A DNA stretch of 51,387 bases. Source: DTU078 sp033808535. GTDB taxonomy: Bacteria; Bacillota; Clostridia; Oscillospirales; CAG-272. The notes below the pieces were generated by a model. That model saw only the letters and a list, made by a program, of their open reading frames with translations. It did no database searches and was not told where the DNA came from. The DNA is taken from the NCBI GenBank assembly GCA_033808535.1, contig JAPXNL010000004.1, positions 1 through 51,387 of the forward strand, in the 5' to 3' direction. Of the stretch, positions 40,538 through 48,856 are shown one piece after another; positions within the stretch are counted from its first letter, which is position 1, and each line of letters begins with the position of its first letter. Position numbers and translations under genes: made by a program.

Positions 40538-40981
40538 TTATTGTCTTCTGGGCGAAAATTTCTTTATCATCGTGACTGTTGTTCCCTTGCCCGGCTTTGA
40601 GCGTACGGTCAGGCTGTCGGTGAAACTCTGCATCACCGCAAAGCCCATGCCGCCGCGTTCGCCGGTTGGGTCGCTTGTGTAGAGCGGTTGCATCGCAAGC
40701 TCAATATTCTCGATGCCCACGCCCTTGTCAGCCACTTTGATGCGCACTGTCCGATCCTCAAAATATTTTGCGGTTATGTACACAATGCCCTGTCTGTCGC
40801 GATAGCCGTGAATAATGGCATTTGTAACCGCTTCCGACACCGCGCAGCGCAGGTCGGACAGTTCTTCAACCGTCGGGTCGAGCTGCGCCGCAAACGCCGA
40901 AACCGCATAGCGCGCGAAGCCTTCGTTAATCGAGTTTGATTTAATTTCAAGCCTCATTTCGTTAACCGGCTTGTTTTTCAT
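40538..40981 (-). CDS. spoIIAB: Anti-sigma F factor / serine kinase
   Basis: 147 residues, GHKL (HATPase) fold. Binds and holds sigma-F and phosphorylates SpoIIAA. N-box LRCAVSEAVTNAIIHGY near 45-60, G1 motif VADKGVGIENI near 87, and G2 motif ERGGMGFAVMQSFTD near 108. Opens with the typical NEMRLEIKSNSINEGFAR. Middle gene of the spoIIA operon, in the standard order. Confidence 0.97.
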   Translation of the reverse strand: MKNKPVNEMRLEIKSNSINEGFARYAVSAFAAQLDPTVEELSDLRCAVSEAVTNAIIHGYRDRQGIVYITAKYFEDRTVRIKVADKGVGIENIELAMQPLYTSDPTGERGGMGFAVMQSFTDSLTVRSKPGKGTTVTMIKKFSPRRQ

Positions 40982-41045
40982 GACTTTCTGTCCTTTCGGA
41001 AAAATTTATTAAAATAGTTGTTTGACTATAAATCTTTTGGTATTT

Positions 41046-41369
41046 CTATTTGATTATTTTCATAAATTTATCCGCGCCTGCCAGCCGCATTATGCGAAGT
41101 ATATGGTCAGAAGCACCTCTGACTGATGTGCTCGCGCCCACTGTCTGTGCCCTTGAAAAGCGACCGAGAATATATCCCAGTCCGGCGCTGTCCATAAATG
41201 CGACATCCGACAGGTCGATCACCAATGATTTGGGACGCCGCACCACGATCTCTCTGTCTGCCTTTTCGCGCAGGTTGTACGCCGAGTAGTGATCGATTTC
41301 ACCCGAAATAATCAGCGTCAGCGTTTGCGACTGTATATCGTATTCAGTTTTTAAATCTGCCGTATACAT
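41046..41369 (-). CDS. spoIIAA: Anti-anti-sigma factor (SpoIIAA)
   Basis: 107 residues, STAS domain. In its unphosphorylated form it frees sigma-F from SpoIIAB. The phosphorylated Ser lies in VIDLSDVAFMDSAGLGYILGR (MDSAGLG). First gene of the operon; GGAG ~8 bp before ATG. Upstream on the minus strand are TTTGACA (41426-41432), one mismatch from a Spo0A box, and TATAGAAT (41399-41406), which contains a sigma-H-like -10. Confidence 0.95.
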   Translation of the reverse strand: MYTADLKTEYDIQSQTLTLIISGEIDHYSAYNLREKADREIVVRRPKSLVIDLSDVAFMDSAGLGYILGRFSRAQTVGASTSVRGASDHILRIMRLAGADKFMKIIK

Positions 41370-41398
41370 TTTTTATTTCTCCGCATTTGTTTTTTTAT

Positions 41399-41432
41399 AT
41401 TCTATAAAAATTGCCGCGCGAATGTTGTCAAA
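41399..41432 (-). promoter_or_regulatory. Possible Spo0A box and sigma-H -10 upstream of spoIIAA
   Basis: TTTGACA versus the Spo0A-box TTCGACA, and AGAAT near 41399. The known control of spoIIA by Spo0A~P and sigma-H makes this sensible, but the motifs are short. Confidence 0.35.
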
Positions 41433-41450
41433 TTGCGCAACAACCTTATA

Positions 41451-41492
41451 AAAATAAAAAATAAGCCCCTGTTCGGGTACATCCCGTTCAGG
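41451..41492 (-). terminator. Terminator after acpP
   Basis: Interrupted stem CCTG..CGGG/CCCG..CAGG (41468-41492) followed on the minus strand by a U-rich run. Separates acpP from spoIIAA. Confidence 0.65.
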
Positions 41493-41562
41493 CGGCTCTG
41501 TACCGGTTTATATTTTACCGGCTATTTTAAAATTTTAGATTCTGTCTGTAGTCGGTCACACG

Positions 41563-41805
41563 TTATTCTTCAATCCGACTTTCAATGTAGTCAGCAAACT
41601 CACGCACCGTACGGATGTCTGCGACATCTTCTTCCGGAATTGTTATGCCGAAACTTTCCTCCACAGCCATCAGGATTTCAACCACGTCGAGCGAATCGGC
41701 TCCCAGATCCTCGAAAATGTCGGCATCTTCATCTACAGTGTCGGTTTCGGCGCGCAGCTGGTTTGAAACGATTTTGTTGATCTTTTCGTAAACGTCTGCT
41801 TCCAT
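41563..41805 (-). CDS. acpP: Acyl carrier protein
   Basis: 80 residues, acidic four-helix protein that carries growing fatty acyl chains on a 4'-phosphopantetheine arm. The attachment Ser is in DLGADSLDVVEILMAVEE (DSLD near residue 38). Isolated from other fab genes. The ribosome site is poor: GAGGG is ~16 bp before the only possible start. Could serve another carrier-dependent pathway, but length and sequence are typical of the fatty-acid ACP. Confidence 0.95.
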   Translation of the reverse strand: MEADVYEKINKIVSNQLRAETDTVDEDADIFEDLGADSLDVVEILMAVEESFGITIPEEDVADIRTVREFADYIESRIEE

Positions 41806-41857
41806 GAATACTTGTTATGAACCCTCACAATTATGTAGTAGTTTTAGAGCAGAGAAT

Positions 41858-41885
41858 ATTATACCACATCATACGCTTAAATCAA
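41858..41885 (-). promoter_or_regulatory. Sigma-A-type promoter of acpP
   Basis: Minus strand TTGATT (41880-41885), 16-bp spacer, TATAAT (41858-41863). Confidence 0.65.
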
Positions 41886-41967
41886 TATCTTTATTAGTAT
41901 AATTATTAACGTATATTAACAATTATATAGATAATATATTTCCGTATTGTTAAATGTAAAATAGGTA

Positions 41968-41996
41968 TTGACAAGACCGCTTTAGTTTGTTATAAT
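41968..41996 (+). promoter_or_regulatory. Consensus sigma-A promoter of the T-box/SSS unit
   Basis: TTGACA (41968-41973), 17-bp spacer, TATAAT (41991-41996): perfect consensus. Transcription should start near 42003. Confidence 0.9.
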
Positions 41997-42002
41997 CACA
42001 GC

Positions 42003-42300
42003 AACATATTTTATCATGGGCTGTGACCGGAAATAAACGCGAGCGTTTAACGGCAAAGCACACGGCTTACAGAGAGTTGCCGGTTGGTGAGAGGCGCAAA
42101 GTCGGGCTTTGACGGATACCTTCCGGTAGCCTCCGCGCTGAAACGCTGCAATGCGGAGTAGGAGGCGGCGTATTCGCCGGACGTTACACCGGCGGGGGTA
42201 TTATAATGTACCCGCTGAGTTAAAAACCGAGGTGGTACCGCGGACTAACAGCCGCCCTCGTTTCAGGATTGTCGAATTCTGAAACAGAGGCGGCTTTTTT
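42003..42300 (+). ncRNA. T-box leader, probably tyrosine-responsive
   Basis: Stem I is closed by ACCGGAA (42026-42032) with TTCCGGT (42121-42127) and contains the conserved AGAGAG (42071-42076) and GGTGAGA apical motifs. The likely specifier is TAC at 42117-42119, preceded by GGA; ACC (Thr) or ATA (Ile) would be frame-shifted readings. The T-box GGTGGTACCGCGG (42231-42243) has bulge UGGU, so it pairs with a tRNA ending ACCA; tRNA-Tyr in this window ends that way, tRNA-Thr (UCCA) does not. The terminator (42251-42300) has a long GC stem and U6. Low charged tRNA-Tyr should allow read-through into the symporter. Confidence 0.9.
42251..42300 (+). terminator. T-box regulated terminator
   Basis: GCCGCC-CTC-GTTTCAG/CTGAAAC-GAG-GCGGC stem (one bulged A) followed by U6; alternative to the antiterminator formed by the T-box. 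Confidence 0.9.
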
Positions 42301-42380
42301 GTTTTACTTTCCCGCCCGGCTATTAACTGTAAACAATATTATAATCAAATCGCAATTATAAATACCGGAGGTACAAAATT

Positions 42381-43871
42381 TTGTTCTGGAAAATCATTCT
42401 GATTGTCCTGTTTTTCGCTGTTACGGCTTTGATAGGTTTTATGTACCGCAAATCGGCGAAAAGCACGGGCGACTTTATGCTGGGCGGACGCAATGTCGGG
42501 CCGTGGCTTTCCGCGTTCGCATATGGAACGACATACTTCTCCGCCACGATATTTGTCGGCTATGCCGGTCAGTTCGGGTGGATGTACGGCGTTTCGGCGC
42601 TGTGGATCGGCATAGGCAACGCCTTCATCGGCAGCTTGCTTGCATGGGTAATTTTAGGCAGGCGCACCCGAGTCATGACAAAACACCTTAACGCAAGCAC
42701 AATGCCAGAGTTTTTCAAGCAGCGATATGACAGCTCCGGCTTAAAGCTGGTGTCCGCGCTTATCATCATAATATTCCTTGTGCCTTATACGGCATCTGTT
42801 TACAAGGGGCTTGCAGGCATATTCGCTATAACCTTCGGCGTACCGTTTATCTGGTGCATAATCGGCATGGCGGTGCTGACGGCAATCTATGTCGTCGCAG
42901 GCGGTTATATGGCTACTGCGGTCAACAGTTTCCTGCAGGGAATAATTATGCTTGTCGGCATAGTCTTAATCGTTGGCACGGTCCTCGCGGGCGGCGGCGG
43001 ATTTATGGCGTCGCTTGAGAAGCTGTCGCAGTTCGAGAGCGAAATAAACCCGGGTTTAAACGGCGCGCTCACTTCGATATTCGGCCCGGACCCGCTCGGC
43101 CTGCTTTCGGTTGTGGTATTAACCAGCCTCGGTGTCTGGGGCATGCCGCAGATGATACATAAGTTTTACGCGATAAAGGACGAGCGCTCGATTAAGCTCG
43201 GCACGGTTATCTCAACTGTGTTCGCCGTGTTCATCGCCTGCGGAGCATATTTCATGGGCGGGTTCGGCCGGCTTTTCTACAGCGCCGATAAAGTCGTATT
43301 CGACGACATTGTCCCCACTATGCTCATTAAAACACTGCCAGACATCCTCATCGGCGTAGTGCTGCTGGTGGTGCTGTCCGCCTCGATATCGACGCTTGCT
43401 GCGCTTGTGCTCACCTCATCGTCAACGGTAGTGCGCGACTTTATGGGCAGCTTTACAGATAAAATCAAAGACAGGACTGCCCTTATTATGATACGCGCAT
43501 TCTGCGTAATGTTTATCATATTGTCGGTGCTCATCGCCGCTTATCCGAGCAGCATGATTACCACGCTGATGGGCCTTTCCTGGGGCGCGCTCGCAGGCTC
43601 GTTCCTCGGCCCGTTTATTTACGGCCTGTTCTGGAAGCGTACTACAAAACTCGCCTGCTGGGTCAGCATGCTGTTCGCGGTAGGACTTATAGTCAGCAAC
43701 GTATTTTTGAAGTTTGCCACGGCTTCATTTGCCGGCGCTGCAGCCATGATTGCGTCGCTCATCATAGTGCCGGTCGTCAGCCTTATAACGCCGCGCCTGT
43801 CAAACAAGACGGTCGACAATGCCTTCAATGCTTACCATAGCGCACTGGATACTATGAAAAAATCAGCCTGA
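42381..43871 (+). CDS. Sodium:solute symporter (SSS family), probable amino-acid importer
   Basis: 496 residues, ~13 membrane helices. Imports a solute with Na+. Family hallmarks: KSTGDFMLGGRNVGPWLSAF near 27, an AYGTTYFSATIFVGYAG segment, STMPEFFKQRYDS near 104, ASVYKGLAGI, GGYMATAVNSFLQG, WGMPQMIHKFYAIKDE and SASISTLAALVLTSSS. TTG start at 42381 with GGAGGT 8 bp upstream. It is directly under a T-box fitting tRNA-Tyr, so I infer transport of tyrosine or a precursor; the best known SSS amino-acid carriers take proline, and sequence alone does not decide. A bidirectional terminator follows. Confidence 0.9.
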   Translation: MFWKIILIVLFFAVTALIGFMYRKSAKSTGDFMLGGRNVGPWLSAFAYGTTYFSATIFVGYAGQFGWMYGVSALWIGIGNAFIGSLLAWVILGRRTRVMTKHLNASTMPEFFKQRYDSSGLKLVSALIIIIFLVPYTASVYKGLAGIFAITFGVPFIWCIIGMAVLTAIYVVAGGYMATAVNSFLQGIIMLVGIVLIVGTVLAGGGGFMASLEKLSQFESEINPGLNGALTSIFGPDPLGLLSVVVLTSLGVWGMPQMIHKFYAIKDERSIKLGTVISTVFAVFIACGAYFMGGFGRLFYSADKVVFDDIVPTMLIKTLPDILIGVVLLVVLSASISTLAALVLTSSSTVVRDFMGSFTDKIKDRTALIMIRAFCVMFIILSVLIAAYPSSMITTLMGLSWGALAGSFLGPFIYGLFWKRTTKLACWVSMLFAVGLIVSNVFLKFATASFAGAAAMIASLIIVPVVSLITPRLSNKTVDNAFNAYHSALDTMKKSA

Positions 43872-43898
43872 CAGATTTCCGCAAACGTCTGCTAATAG

Positions 43899-43932
43899 AA
43901 AAAGCCGAAGGACTTACGCCTTCGGCTTTTTT
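43899..43932. terminator. Bidirectional terminator between the symporter and mltG
   Basis: 13-bp perfect stem AAAAAGCCGAAGG/CCTTCGGCTTTTT with A/U tracts on both sides. Confidence 0.93.
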
Positions 43933-43936
43933 ACTT

Positions 43937-45856
43937 TTACTGTTTTTTCATAGCTGCTCTTTCGTTTGCAGCCTGTTGTTTGTTTGCCAGATGCTCCTGA
44001 TAAGTTGTCGCAAACAGGTTCTGTCCGTTGGGACGCGCGACGAAATAGTAGTAGTTTACTTCGTCGGGGTACATAGCGCTGTATATGGCGTTTATCGTCG
44101 GGTTTGTAATCGGTCCGGGCGGAAGCCCCGCATACATATAGGTGTTATACGGCGAATTAATTGCCAGGTCTTCTGCCGTCAGTTCCTCGTGCCGCTCGGG
44201 CAGTATATACTGGATTGTCGCGTCTGACTCGAGCTTGCCGCCGGTCACCGACGGGTTGTTCATACGGTTGTGGAAGACCGCCGAAATCGCTCCGAACTCA
44301 TATGTGAACTTCCCTTCCGCCTCGATCATCGACGCAAGTGTGATAAGCTCGTCGACGGTCATGCCAAGCTCCTCGCAGCGCTCTTTAAAAACCTTGTTAA
44401 ACTTAGAGTGGAAGTTATTGAGGAACTTTCTCAGGATGCTCTCCTCGCTCCAGTCAGTGAAGAAATAGTAGGTGTCAGGATACAGGTATCCCTCCAGCCT
44501 GTACTTGCGGCCTTTTTGGGGCTCGAGCTCCTCAAGGAACCAGTAATCGAAATCGGCGTTTTCAATGGCGTTTATAAATCCTTCACGGGTACCTATGCCG
44601 TACTCATTTACAAACAGGTCGATTATCTCATCCACCGTATAGCCTTCGGGTATGGTAATCGAAATCTGCTTGCGCTCCTCGACGGGGCCTTTCAAAGCGG
44701 TGCGAAGCTGGTCATAGCTCATCGAAGGCTTAACAACATATTCACCCGCAACAAACGCTCCGTCGTCTTTGCGCACCATGGCGTATATTTTAAAGATGTA
44801 CGGATATTTTATTATTCCCTTTTGCGTGAGTATATCAGCGATGTTGTCAATTGTCGCGTATTCAGGTACGCTTACTGTGATCTCCTCATCGGATTTTACG
44901 AATGCGAACAGGTCGTTGCCGATCGAAATGATAAAATAGCTTAAAAAACCCGATAATGTGAGGACAAACACAATATAGATTATCGCCTTGAGCAGGCTNN
45001 NNNNNNNNAGGCTCGACAGCGCCGAGCCGCGTCTTGCCGGCTCATTTTCGTCTGCGGCATCAAACTCCTCTTCCGCCGGATCGCGACCTTCGATGAAACT
45101 GTGCCTGTCGGCGTCGGTTATCACGCGCCTGTCGGGTGTGACCGTGAGCTTTTCAGGCAAAAACTCGTCCGCGCGCTTATACCCGATTCTCACCCTGCCA
45201 TTGTACGACGAGTCTGAGGAGCGCTTAGGCAGTGGCTTTGACGGGCGGGCGACGGATTTGACGGCACTGCTCTGCACCGACGTGCCTTTCGCGGCTTCTT
45301 CGGGTTTGGAAGGATTCTCACGCCGTCTGCCTGCTTCAATCTGACGCTCGACAGCGCTGCGCCTGAGTAGTTCCGGATCGATTTCCGGAGTTTCAAATTG
45401 TATATCGCGCGGCAGGGGCGCGCTCACAACGCGGGATGAGTCCGGGCTTGATGGCTTGCGGCGTACAATATCCGTGCGCCTCGCTTTGTTTAGCTCGAGC
45501 ATTTCAAGCTGCTCGCGGGGATTTAAAACCGGCAGGCGTGAAGCGCTTCCGGTTTCATTTGCGCCATTCGACCTGCGGTCAGAGCCTGTCGGATAGCCGC
45601 GGGCATCCTGCTGCGCCTTCCGCATGGGCTGCTGATTCTGATGAGAAGAGTCTGAGTCCTGCGCAGCTTTGATATCGCCGACCGGCGGTATGCGGACCGG
45701 GCTGCGCCTTGCCGCACGCCCGGCTTCATCAGCCTGATTTTTAGCCGCCCTGTTCTGCGCAGGACGGCGGGCGGCGCGGCGGGGGACGGGACGGTGTTCG
45801 TCCTGCATTCCCTGACCGTTATTTGTCATGCCGTTTTGAGGGTTTTCATAATCCAT
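43937..45856 (-). CDS. mltG: Endolytic murein transglycosylase MltG (spans an assembly gap)
   Basis: About 639 residues from ATG 45856; CGGAGAA is ~9 bp upstream, and the upstream gene ends 2 bp before. Cuts nascent glycan strands at the membrane and sets their length. A ~300-residue N-terminal cytoplasmic part, rich in Arg, Pro, Gln and Ala, precedes one membrane helix (IIYIVFVLTLSGFLSYFI). The outer YceG domain follows, with LysM-like start, TIPEGYTVDEII, LEGYLYPDTYYF, catalytic Glu in LASMIEAEGKF and FHNRM...GGKLESDATIQY, YNTYMYAGLPPGPI. Usual MltG is ~340-400 residues, so the long N-terminus is notable. A 10-N gap (44999-45008) lies just before the helix; the frame happens to continue. 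Confidence 0.92.
   Translation of the reverse strand: MDYENPQNGMTNNGQGMQDEHRPVPRRAARRPAQNRAAKNQADEAGRAARRSPVRIPPVGDIKAAQDSDSSHQNQQPMRKAQQDARGYPTGSDRRSNGANETGSASRLPVLNPREQLEMLELNKARRTDIVRRKPSSPDSSRVVSAPLPRDIQFETPEIDPELLRRSAVERQIEAGRRRENPSKPEEAAKGTSVQSSAVKSVARPSKPLPKRSSDSSYNGRVRIGYKRADEFLPEKLTVTPDRRVITDADRHSFIEGRDPAEEEFDAADENEPARRGSALSSXXXXSLLKAIIYIVFVLTLSGFLSYFIISIGNDLFAFVKSDEEITVSVPEYATIDNIADILTQKGIIKYPYIFKIYAMVRKDDGAFVAGEYVVKPSMSYDQLRTALKGPVEERKQISITIPEGYTVDEIIDLFVNEYGIGTREGFINAIENADFDYWFLEELEPQKGRKYRLEGYLYPDTYYFFTDWSEESILRKFLNNFHSKFNKVFKERCEELGMTVDELITLASMIEAEGKFTYEFGAISAVFHNRMNNPSVTGGKLESDATIQYILPERHEELTAEDLAINSPYNTYMYAGLPPGPITNPTINAIYSAMYPDEVNYYYFVARPNGQNLFATTYQEHLANKQQAANERAAMKKQ
44999..45008. 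other. Assembly gap (10 N) within mltG
   Basis: Placeholder gap; true length unknown although the frame is preserved. Confidence 0.95.
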
Positions 45857-45858
45857 CG

Positions 45859-46848
45859 CTAAATATTCTCCGAAATACCAAGGGTAACTATAGCGAATAC
45901 CAGCACGCACATAAGCAGGGTCGGTGAAACAAGTGCCTCCAGTGTCGCACGCGCAGGCGTTTTTTTGCGTTTTTTAACCCACGCGGGTGTCTCACAGCCT
46001 GTTACGCCGTAGATGTAATAGATTTTTTCAATCTGCCCAAGCGTCAGCGTCAGGCAGACCAAAAACAGCAGCACGCAGGTAAAGGAGAGAAACACCATGT
46101 TCTGCGGGTGTTTTATGAGTGAAAATATATACGGCTCCAGAAAAAGCTGATATAAATTATTGAGAAAATGCACTGCCATCGCCGCAAAGACCGACCGTGT
46201 GACAATTACCACGGCTGCGAAAATAATGCCGCCGAGCAGATACACCGGAAACTGCGATATGCTGGAATGCAGCATGGCAAACAGCAGCGCTGACAACAGC
46301 GCCGCACAAAAACCGCCGTAACCGCTCTCCTCATATTCACTTATTATAATCGAGCGGAACACAAATTCTTCGGTAATCGCGGGGAGTGCGGCAAACGTGA
46401 TGAGCACGTAGATTATATTTGAAACGGACATTGTGGCAAGTGGGATAAACCGGTCGTAGAGCGTAAAGCTCTCCACCGTGCCGGTGTACGCCAGCTCCGC
46501 AAGCCGTATGACCGCCGAACCTGTGATCAGGGTCAGCGCCGACAGCACTATAAACCAAATCCGCGTCGGCGGGAACAGCCGCAGATTGAGACGCAGCGAA
46601 TACCCTGTTCCCTTTAGCTTGCAGAAGAACAGAGCCGGCAGCATGAAGATGATTAGCTGCAGGATTATAATCGAAAGGTATATGTTGTCGCGGTATTTCA
46701 GTGTTTCGGTGTCGATAAACCGCGAGAGAATGAGCAGGATGTAAATCGACAGCGTCAAAAGCGGCGCAGAGAAAACAGCTCCGGCGGGTTGATTGTCGGA
46801 GGCGTTTTCGGCTGCTGCCTTTCTGTCATTAACCTTTCCCTTTTCCAA
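45859..46848 (-). CDS. CPBP-family intramembrane metalloprotease
   Basis: About 329 residues with eight or so membrane helices. CAAX-protease/bacteriocin-processing (Abi) domain at about 165-265: EEFVFRS (EExxxR), FAMLHSS (FxxxH) and HFLNNLYQL, the three zinc-site motifs. Substrate unknown; related proteins process prenylated or bacteriocin-like peptides or give immunity. The likely start is TTG 46848, overlapping the cyclo-ligase gene by 20 bp; GAGG is only 4 bp upstream, so the start is uncertain. Followed directly by mltG, suggesting co-expression. Confidence 0.87.
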   Translation of the reverse strand: MEKGKVNDRKAAAENASDNQPAGAVFSAPLLTLSIYILLILSRFIDTETLKYRDNIYLSIIILQLIIFMLPALFFCKLKGTGYSLRLNLRLFPPTRIWFIVLSALTLITGSAVIRLAELAYTGTVESFTLYDRFIPLATMSVSNIIYVLITFAALPAITEEFVFRSIIISEYEESGYGGFCAALLSALLFAMLHSSISQFPVYLLGGIIFAAVVIVTRSVFAAMAVHFLNNLYQLFLEPYIFSLIKHPQNMVFLSFTCVLLFLVCLTLTLGQIEKIYYIYGVTGCETPAWVKKRKKTPARATLEALVSPTLLMCVLVFAIVTLGISENI

Positions 46849-47422
46849 CAGGCCTCACACCGTCCTCGGTTATAATCACGTCGACAGCCATATCATATCT
46901 GCCTCGTGGCAAACAGGGCAACACAAAGCGCGACATGATCAGCCCCACTTTTACTCCCGAAAAATTTGAAAGATACCGGTCGTAATATCCCTTGCCGTAG
47001 CCGATCCTGTAACCGTCTGTATCAAATGCCAGCCCGGGCACGACGCATATCGCGTGCGTATTGATGTCGTCGGTAAACGGCACAGCGCCTGGCGGGGGTT
47101 CTGGTATGCCGTAATGACCGCGCACCAGCTCGTCCGGGCTGTTTATATAGTAAAACTGCATCGTGCGGCTTGCCGGATCGGTGACGGGATAGGCTATGCG
47201 TTTCCCGTCTTCTAATGCCGCTTTGGCAACGATGTCGATATCCGGCTCGCCTTTTATCGGTGAATACAGCAGCAGCGCGTCGCTGTAACGGTATGTTGCC
47301 ATATCGCGGAGAAACGCGAATATCTTTTCCTCTGCTGCAGCTTTCTCAGCCGGGTCAAGCATCTCGCGCAGAGCCAGAAGCTCTGCACGAATTTTGTTTT
47401 TTTCGAATTTTATCTGAACCAT
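46829..47422 (-). CDS. 5-formyltetrahydrofolate cyclo-ligase
   Basis: 197 residues. ATP-dependent conversion of 5-formyl-THF to 5,10-methenyl-THF, returning stored folate to one-carbon metabolism. Motifs: N-terminal KNKIRAELLALRE, LYSPIKGEPD (phosphate site), VPGLAFDTDGYRIGYGKGYYDRYL near 128-150, the family signature. Lies between a DJ-1 gene and a CPBP protease gene in one long minus-strand set. Confidence 0.94.
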   Translation of the reverse strand: MVQIKFEKNKIRAELLALREMLDPAEKAAAEEKIFAFLRDMATYRYSDALLLYSPIKGEPDIDIVAKAALEDGKRIAYPVTDPASRTMQFYYINSPDELVRGHYGIPEPPPGAVPFTDDINTHAICVVPGLAFDTDGYRIGYGKGYYDRYLSNFSGVKVGLIMSRFVLPCLPRGRYDMAVDVIITEDGVRPVGKGKG

Positions 47423-47487
47423 TAACTTGTATATAATATTATAATTTTATTGCGTATGCGTCAGGGGACACAAAACATCTATGCGGC

Positions 47488-47510
47488 GGCAGCCCGTTTG
47501 CCGGGCTGCC
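47488..47510. repeat. Perfect hairpin after the DJ-1 gene
   Basis: GGCAGCCC/GGGCTGCC with a 7-nt loop, 17 bp past the stop codon. No U-run, so attenuation or mRNA-end protection is more likely than full termination. Confidence 0.55.
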
Positions 47511-47526
47511 GTTACTTATTGAAAGC

Positions 47527-48072
47527 TTAATGTGTATATATTATGCCCTTCTTTATACGTCCGACAATTTCCGCACCTTTCAGCGCACGGACTATCTCAA
47601 ATCCGAATTCAAGTGCCACACCCATGCCTGCGGCGGTTATTATCTTCCCGTCGCACACGACAGGCTTATCCGAGAGTTTTGCGCCTGTCAGCTTGTCCTC
47701 AAATCCGGGGTAGCAGGTGGCTTCTTTGCCCTTTAAATATCCGTTTACGCCGAGCACATACGGAGCGGCGCAAATCGCCGCAAGCCAGCCGCCCGACGAA
47801 TATGCGCGGTACAGGCACTCGCGGACTTCTTCAGACTGCTCAAGGTTAGCGGCGCCGGGCATGCCGCCGGGCAGCACGACCATCTCGGGGTCGGCGTCTT
47901 TTAGCGCTGTTACCGACAGGTCGGCTTCGACAGGTACACCCTGCGCGCTGATAACGCGCCTGTCTTTTTTAATCGATACGCTTTTTACGTCGATGCCTGC
48001 ACGCTTCATCAAATCATACGGAGCGAGCGCTTCCACGGTTTCAAAACCATCGGCGAGTAACAGGTATACCAT
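47527..48072 (-). CDS. DJ-1/PfpI family protein
   Basis: 181 residues, flavodoxin-like fold. The reactive Cys is in LAAICAAPYVLG near 100-111 with the elbow AxCxxP, and the conserved Glu near residue 15 (DGFETVEAL). Closest to DJ-1/YajL-type proteins with roles in oxidative stress or as glyoxalase/deglycase; function within the group is debated. AGGAGAG ~7 bp before ATG. Lies 25 bp after tmk, likely co-transcribed. Confidence 0.93.
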   Translation of the reverse strand: MVYLLLADGFETVEALAPYDLMKRAGIDVKSVSIKKDRRVISAQGVPVEADLSVTALKDADPEMVVLPGGMPGAANLEQSEEVRECLYRAYSSGGWLAAICAAPYVLGVNGYLKGKEATCYPGFEDKLTGAKLSDKPVVCDGKIITAAGMGVALEFGFEIVRALKGAEIVGRIKKGIIYTH

Positions 48073-48097
48073 CGCAATCTCTCCTATCTTTTTGTGT

Positions 48098-48790
48098 TTA
48101 TGAACCGAATCCGATTGCTTTCATTATATCGGCATGAACGGCTTCGGGCGTACGCGGTATCAGTTGCCCAGACACATCGGCAATGTCGGCAATCTCATAC
48201 GCCGGTATCACCTTCCAGCCGTAACGGCTCGCCGCGTACAGAGCAGCCGAACGGCAGGATTTTATGTATTCGTAATCTGTTTCGTGTATATCACGCTTCT
48301 GACCGGTCTGCTCAGAGCGCTTTGAAACAAACTGCACCGACAGCTCCGGCGGCATGTCGAGGTAGATCACAACGTCGGGCTTGGGTATGCCCAGCTTTTC
48401 AAATTCAAAATCCCACAGCCAGTCGAGGAATGCGTCCCATTCGGTGCGGGGCAGCTTTGAAAGCTGGTGAACGGCGTTGGCGGTTGTATAGCGGCAGGCA
48501 AGAATAATACCGTCCCTGCGCTCGTAATCGTCGCGCCATTCGGTGCGGTATGAGATGTACCTGTCGCAGGCAAAAAAGGTCGAGGCAGCGTACGCTCCGG
48601 TATCCTCCGGTCTTCCGCCCAGTCCGCCGTTTAAATATTGCTCGACAAATGTTGCGCCTGTTGTTCCGTATCGGGGGAAAGAGATGTCGCGTACAAAAAC
48701 GCCATCGCGCCTTAGCGCGTCGGCTGCCATTCTTGCCTGCGTAGATTTGCCTGAACCGTCGGTTCCCTCAATGACAAATAACCGCGCCAT
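48098..48790 (-). CDS. tmk: Thymidylate kinase (dTMP kinase)
   Basis: 230 residues. Phosphorylates dTMP to dTDP. P-loop FVIEGTDGSGKSTQ at 5-18, the dTMP-binding FFACDRY near 76 with the DR(Y) motif, ILACRYTTANAVHQL near 100, and the LID region with YLDMPPELSVQFVSKRSEQTG near 150. Slightly longer than typical bacterial Tmk (~205-215). Placed after ftsK in the same direction. Confidence 0.93.
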   Translation of the reverse strand: MARLFVIEGTDGSGKSTQARMAADALRRDGVFVRDISFPRYGTTGATFVEQYLNGGLGGRPEDTGAYAASTFFACDRYISYRTEWRDDYERRDGIILACRYTTANAVHQLSKLPRTEWDAFLDWLWDFEFEKLGIPKPDVVIYLDMPPELSVQFVSKRSEQTGQKRDIHETDYEYIKSCRSAALYAASRYGWKVIPAYEIADIADVSGQLIPRTPEAVHADIMKAIGFGS

Positions 48791-48856
48791 CTTATATCAG
48801 CACCCTTTCGTAAATATTTTTTATCGGGATATGCTGCTTCTGCGCATTTTTGCAGA

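Noticed and set aside
42381..43871. Naming the symporter PutP (proline)
   Set aside because: The T-box evidence points to tyrosine and the sequence does not decide among SSS substrates.
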